Below, piece by piece: positions 5,313 through 8,225 of a DNA stretch of 8,225 bases. The position numbers were made by a program, and so were the translations under genes. The first letter of the stretch is position 1; each line of letters begins with the position of its first letter. This DNA comes from Nanobdellota archaeon. Lineage in GTDB: Archaea; Nanobdellota; Nanobdellia; Woesearchaeales; CG1-02-33-12. Where the stretch lies: positions 1-8,225 of the forward strand of contig JAHIFA010000099.1 of assembly GCA_018901315.1 (NCBI GenBank). The letters are read 5' to 3'. The notes beneath the pieces are model-generated. The model saw only the letters and a program-made list of their open reading frames with translations. It ran no database searches and was not told the origin of the DNA.

Positions 5313-6745
5313 TTGGGATAAAATTGGATAACTATGAAAAATTTAAGGAGTCTGTAAAGCAGGCAGCTGAAAGATTTAAAAAATTAGATAAAAAAGAGAA
5401 GATAAGAATTGTCTCTCACCTTGATTCTGACGGTATCAGTGCCTGCTCTATATTAATTAATGCATTGAATCTTGAGAACAGAAAATACTCTGTTTCTATT
5501 GTCCAGCAGCTGAACAGTAAGGTTATATCGGAAATATCAGAGGAGAATTACAGCTGTTTTTTCTTTACTGACATCGGCTCTGGAAAATTAAAGGACATAA
5601 GGAGTTTACTTGCCGGCAAGGAGGTTTTTATTCTTGACCACCACGATCCAGAGGATGTTGATATTGATAACAATATTATCCATGTCAATCCACATCTTTT
5701 TGGAATTGACGGAACAAAGGAGATTTCAGGAGCAGGCGTTGTTTACTTCTTTGCAAAATACCTTAACAGGAAAAATGAAGATATGGCTCATATTGCCATC
5801 ATTGGTGCAATAGGTGACGTACAGGAAAATAATGGTTTTTCAAAGCTTAATAATGAAATTCTTGAAACTGCCAAGGCAAAAGGAAAAATAAAAGTGATTA
5901 GGGGATTAAAGGTTTTTGGAGCACAGACAAAACCATTATACAGGCTGTTGCAGTACAGCACAGATGTTTACATACCCGGTATAACCGGCTCTGAAAGCAA
6001 TGCAATACAGTTTTTGCAGCAGTTGGGCATAAACCCAAAACAGGGAAATGAATGGAAAAAGCTTGTTAATCTTACAGGGGATGAAATTAAAAAGCTATCT
6101 GCCGGCATTATAATGAAAAGGCTTGACGAGGAAAAGCCAGAGGATATTTTTGGTCAGGTTTATATTTTATGTAATGAGGAAAAGGAATCTCCATTGAGGG
6201 ATGCAAAAGAGTTTTCCACGCTGCTGAATGCCTGCGGAAGGCTTAACAAGGCATCTTTAGGGATAGGTGCTTGCTTGAATGATGAAAAAATAAAGAAAAA
6301 AGCAATAACTAATCTCTCAAAGTATAAAAGGGAGATTGTTAAGACAATGAAATGGTATGAAGAGAATAAAAATTCTGAAGATATAACCAAGGGAGATGGT
6401 ATGATTATAATAAATGCTAAAGACAATGTAAGGGCAACAATGATAGGAACCCTTGCTTCAATTATTTCATCCTCAAATGGTTTTGATAAAACTACTTTTG
6501 TCATGTCAATGGCACGGCTTTTAAATGGGAAGACAAAAGTCAGTTTAAGGATATCTAACAGAAAAGCAGATGCTGATTTGTTTAAAATAATCTCAGATAT
6601 TGCTAAGGATGTTGATGGAGAAGCAGGAGGGCACTTAAGAGCAGCCGGAGCAGTGATACCTACTGATATGGAAAAGGAGTTTATTGAAAAAGCAGAAAAT
6701 AGTTTTGCTAAATTCCAGCAGGAAATTGTTAAGATTACTCCCTGA
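5309..6745 (+). CDS. DHH-family RecJ-like single-strand exonuclease (GAN/Cdc45 relative)
   Basis: A 478-residue DHH phosphoesterase expected to digest single-stranded nucleic acid 5'->3' with Mn/Mg. The DHH core has the metal-binding motifs in order: SHLDSDG (H37, D39, D41), TDIGS (D88), ILDHHDP (D110, H111, H112), SGAG (140-143) and IGAIGD (D170). The C-terminal DHHA1 part shows RATMIGTLASIISS (375-388) and GGHLRAAGAV (G440-V449), the substrate-binding GGH motif. All key residues are present, so it should be an active nuclease and not an inactive Cdc45-like subunit. I chose the GTG at 5309 because it overlaps the rps15 stop as GTGA and leaves a normal N-terminal helix; no ATG lies before the first motif. 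In Thermococcales the S15-linked RecJ-like protein associates with GINS; that role here is inferred from family and context. The 3' end overlaps the convergent gene by 11 nt. Confidence 0.93.
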   Translation: MIGIKLDNYEKFKESVKQAAERFKKLDKKEKIRIVSHLDSDGISACSILINALNLENRKYSVSIVQQLNSKVISEISEENYSCFFFTDIGSGKLKDIRSLLAGKEVFILDHHDPEDVDIDNNIIHVNPHLFGIDGTKEISGAGVVYFFAKYLNRKNEDMAHIAIIGAIGDVQENNGFSKLNNEILETAKAKGKIKVIRGLKVFGAQTKPLYRLLQYSTDVYIPGITGSESNAIQFLQQLGINPKQGNEWKKLVNLTGDEIKKLSAGIIMKRLDEEKPEDIFGQVYILCNEEKESPLRDAKEFSTLLNACGRLNKASLGIGACLNDEKIKKKAITNLSKYKREIVKTMKWYEENKNSEDITKGDGMIIINAKDNVRATMIGTLASIISSSNGFDKTTFVMSMARLLNGKTKVSLRISNRKADADLFKIISDIAKDVDGEAGGHLRAAGAVIPTDMEKEFIEKAENSFAKFQQEIVKITP

Positions 6746-7652
6746 ATTCAACATCATCAATGATTCCATCTGAGTCAAGGTCTATTCCTTCTACAACCCT
6801 TGCCTTTATTTTGTTGTTGTGGATGTTGCCCTTTGATATTTCTTTGAAATATTTCAGAAAGGCTATTATTGCAGCCCTTGTTCCTGAATATCTTTTTCCA
6901 GCAACAAGCAGTATGCTTTTTTCTTTATTAAAGGGATTCTTGAAGCTGACTATAAGCCCTGTTTCATCTGTTGGATAGATATTTTTGGATATATTTGATT
7001 TTATAGCCCAATGGTTGTTCTTATCAAAGAATATTGGCATTTTTTCATTAATTTCTTTGGTTATGTTGTTTACCACAGGACCGCCAAGAAGTATGAGGTT
7101 GTTTTTAAGGTCTTCCTGCCTTACCTCTGTGTCAAGCCTTACATTTAGGTCTGGAACATAGTTGAGGAATGTTCCTAAAAATAATGCAAGGTCAATCCCA
7201 TAATAGCCGTCCCTTGACCTGGCTTTTTCAGGTCCGTGGGGGTCAGGAGAGCCAACTATTATCATTGCGTCAAGTTCTCCGTTTTTTATAAAAGGCTCTA
7301 AGAATTTTGAGCTGCTTTTTGGAATTATTTTCTGTGTTTCTTCAAATTCTTTTAATCTTATTACAAAAGCCGGCTTATCTAAATAGTAATATTTTGCAAC
7401 AGCTCCCTGCTTTATTTCTTTTTTGTTAATCTTTATTATCCCTGATTTCTCAAGGTTCCTTATATGGTAATATATCTTCTGCTCATGAACCTTAATCTCT
7501 TTTGCAAGCTCTATTGGGTACATTGGCTTTTTTATCAATAGCTTAAGAATTTTCAGTGCTAGGTCAGAACTGAAGTTTTTTGCCTCTTTTGCAGTTATCT
7601 CTTTTACAGGCAATGATAATATCTGGTTTTTTTCTTTTTTTATGACAAACAT
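6735..7652 (-). CDS. Winged-helix DNA-binding protein with S-layer-like C-terminal domain and EF-hand loop
   Basis: A 305-residue two-part protein. Residues about 28-92 form an ArsR-like winged helix: LKILKLLIKKPMYPIELAKEIKV, then HEQKIYYHIRNLEKSGII and a wing ending AKYYYLDKP. Residues about 126-305 form a separate domain with SPDPHGPEKARSRDGYYGIDLALFLG, NLILLGGPVVN (185-195), a VAGKRYSGTRAAIIAFLKYF block (250-269), and a C-terminal DLDSDGIIDDVE (291-302). The GGPxxN plus VAGxxxxxTRxA pattern resembles the conserved domain of archaeal S-layer proteins. The last 12 residues named fit a canonical EF-hand loop with D at 1, 3 and 5, G at 6, I at 8 and E at 12. No signal peptide or membrane helix is visible, so it is probably a cytoplasmic regulator sensing a ligand or calcium; that is inference. 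The ATG at 7652 follows a TATA-like box. Confidence 0.8.
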   Translation of the reverse strand: MFVIKKEKNQILSLPVKEITAKEAKNFSSDLALKILKLLIKKPMYPIELAKEIKVHEQKIYYHIRNLEKSGIIKINKKEIKQGAVAKYYYLDKPAFVIRLKEFEETQKIIPKSSSKFLEPFIKNGELDAMIIVGSPDPHGPEKARSRDGYYGIDLALFLGTFLNYVPDLNVRLDTEVRQEDLKNNLILLGGPVVNNITKEINEKMPIFFDKNNHWAIKSNISKNIYPTDETGLIVSFKNPFNKEKSILLVAGKRYSGTRAAIIAFLKYFKEISKGNIHNNKIKARVVEGIDLDSDGIIDDVEFRE

Positions 7653-7655
7653 TTT

Positions 7656-7689
7656 ATACTAAAAATAGTTTTTTAATAGTATTATAAAA
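7656..7689 (-). promoter_or_regulatory. Promoter and possible operator of the winged-helix/S-layer-like gene
   Basis: Minus-strand TTTTATAATA at 7680-7689 is centred about 32 nt before the ATG at 7652. Between it and the ATG lie inverted repeats: ACTATTTTTAGT (7658-7669), and the wider pair ATACTA/TAGTAT (7677-7682 with 7656-7661). Their position around the expected transcription start would suit autoregulation, but the whole stretch is so AT-rich that chance is a real possibility. Confidence 0.3.
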
Positions 7690-7718
7690 TATATTATAAC
7701 TTATATTTAAGTTTTTCT

Positions 7719-7724
7719 AAAAAA
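7719..7724 (-). terminator. T-tract after the small winged-helix gene
   Basis: On the minus strand TTCTTTTTTAGAA follows the stop codon by a few bases, giving a run of six T's in a tiny inverted repeat. It is compatible with an archaeal U-tract terminator separating this gene from the next on the same strand. Confidence 0.35.
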
Positions 7725-7727
7725 GAA

Positions 7728-7997
7728 TTACAAAAGATTCTTTATTCTCTCTATATGCTCTGCAACTTCAGTTCCCTTTTTTGTTAATGTTAAGAGTTTT
7801 AGTCTTCCCTGCTTATCAAAGTTTACTAATCCAGCTTTCTGCATTTCCTGAAGTATCTTGACAACATGGGAATAAGTGCAGTCAATATTTTTTGCTAAAG
7901 AAGATGCATAAATCTCATTTTTTGCGTTTTTAAGCTCAACAAGCATCATTGCAGGTTTCTCTCTGAAGAATACATTAAATATTTCTTTAGTTTGCAT
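7728..7997 (-). CDS. Small winged-helix transcriptional regulator (MarR-like)
   Basis: An 89-residue stand-alone winged helix-turn-helix protein. After an N-terminal helix (MQTKEIFNVFFREKPAMMLVELKNAK) come the HTH (residues about 29-57: IYASSLAKNIDCTYSHVVKILQEMQKAG) and the wing LVNFDKQGRLKLLTLTKKG, followed by a short C-terminal helix suited to dimerisation. The frame extends to an ATG at 8036, but the extra MDTLFIVVFGGLI is hydrophobic and foreign to this fold. A CTTTATAGT box lies about 24 nt before the ATG at 7997, so I start there. I see no ligand-binding domain or Cys cluster. It likely acts as a local or global repressor/activator; the target is unknown. It is followed 75 nt later on the same strand by a second winged-helix protein, with a T-tract and a new promoter between them, so they are probably separate units. 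Confidence 0.82.
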   Translation of the reverse strand: MQTKEIFNVFFREKPAMMLVELKNAKNEIYASSLAKNIDCTYSHVVKILQEMQKAGLVNFDKQGRLKLLTLTKKGTEVAEHIERIKNLL

Positions 7998-8016
7998 TAT
8001 TAAACCCCCAAATACT

Positions 8017-8025
8017 ACTATAAAG
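8017..8025 (-). promoter_or_regulatory. TATA-like box of the small winged-helix gene
   Basis: Minus strand CTTTATAGT is centred about 24 nt before the ATG at 7997 and implies a leaderless transcript. A second TATA-like TTTAAATA at 8042-8049 is only about 10 nt from the alternative ATG at 8036. If used, it would also initiate downstream of that ATG and favour the 7997 start. Confidence 0.45.
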
Positions 8026-8093
8026 AGTGTATCCATAACTATATTTAAACATTTATATGTTTCAATAGTTATTTTAGAGTGTATATTTAGAAT

Positions 8094-8225
8094 TTATTTT
8101 TTGTATCCAAAGCCATACATTCCATTGATTTCTATGGGGTTTTCATTCTCGTCCTCGAAATGAACAATGAAATCCTTTGTTATTCCTAGCTCTTTCTTAA
8201 GCTCATTGTAGTCTTTGCTCATAAA
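8094..8225 (-). CDS. Hypothetical protein, C-terminal end (open to window edge)
   Basis: A minus-strand frame runs from the right edge to a TAA at 8094-8096. From the ATG at 8222 it encodes 42 residues beginning MSKDYNELKKELGITKDF and ending NGMYGFGYKK. The frame stays open in the single codon beyond that ATG, so it may be either a short gene or, more likely, the tail of a longer one. The composition (a helix rich in Lys/Glu, then IVHFEDENENPIEING) looks like a real coding tail. I do not recognise a family; similar ends occur in small secreted or membrane-anchored archaeal proteins, but that is only an impression. The stretch 7998-8093 between it and the next gene holds promoter elements only. 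Confidence 0.55.
   Translation of the reverse strand, partial: FMSKDYNELKKELGITKDFIVHFEDENENPIEINGMYGFGYKK

Noticed and set aside
6160..6504. A 114-residue antisense open frame inside the DHH nuclease gene
   Set aside because: It mirrors codons of a gene with intact conserved motifs, has no ribosome binding site or promoter of its own, and its product looks like low-complexity hydrophobic shadow sequence.
7998..8036. Start of the small winged-helix protein at the ATG at 8036
   Set aside because: It adds a hydrophobic MDTLFIVVFGGLI that does not fit the fold, and the TATA-like box at 8017-8025 would lie inside that coding extension and start transcription after that ATG.

Overview
The window looks like part of the chromosome of an AT-rich archaeon. 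It carries an archaeal-type alanyl-tRNA synthetase, the archaea-only repair protein NreA, an archaeal/eukaryotic-length ribosomal protein uS15, a RecJ/GAN-type DHH nuclease and an intron-free tRNA-Gln(UUG) with no encoded CCA. Several genes have a TTTAAATA-like box 24-28 nt before the start codon, as expected for archaeal leaderless transcripts. The compact gene packing and the style of the small proteins suggest a DPANN-type lineage (Woesearchaeota/Pacearchaeota-like), but that is inference; nothing here fixes the lineage.

Layout. 1-2504 (+): alaS, cut at the left edge. 2507-3182 (-): a very AT-rich two-gene operon, DUF4258 then DUF2283, overlapping and resembling a toxin-antitoxin-type pair. 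3183-3355: non-coding, with that operon's TATA box and two identical 17-bp palindromes. 3356-4585 (-): nreA with a C-terminal PCNA-binding-like motif. 4586-4663: divergent promoters for nreA and the tRNA. 4664-4736 (+): tRNA-Gln. 4737-4856: a T-tract overlapping the next TATA box, then a structured mRNA leader ending in a strong Shine-Dalgarno. 4857-6745 (+): rps15 and the DHH nuclease, coupled by a GTGA overlap. 6735-7652 (-): a winged-helix protein fused to an S-layer-like domain ending in an EF-hand loop, convergent with and overlapping the nuclease by 11 nt. 7728-7997 (-): a small stand-alone winged-helix regulator. 8094-8225 (-): the end of an unrecognised gene.

How it fits together. Most of the window is core information processing: alanine charging, glutamine decoding, the small ribosomal subunit, and repair/replication proteins expected to work with PCNA (NreA) and GINS/Cdc45-like machinery (DHH protein). 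The accessory-looking parts are the DUF4258/DUF2283 pair and the regulators at the right end.

The most interesting signal is the roughly 75-nt leader of rps15 (about 4781-4856). It can fold either as two tandem hairpins or as a three-way junction that reaches to within one base of the Shine-Dalgarno, and it holds a G.U/G-C step like the one uS15 recognises in 16S rRNA. This makes it a candidate autoregulatory element. Other points of note are the EF-hand/S-layer-like domain on a DNA-binding protein, the paired palindromes near the DUF4258 operon, and an alanyl-tRNA synthetase ending in a possible tandem helical repeat without an obvious C-Ala globular domain.
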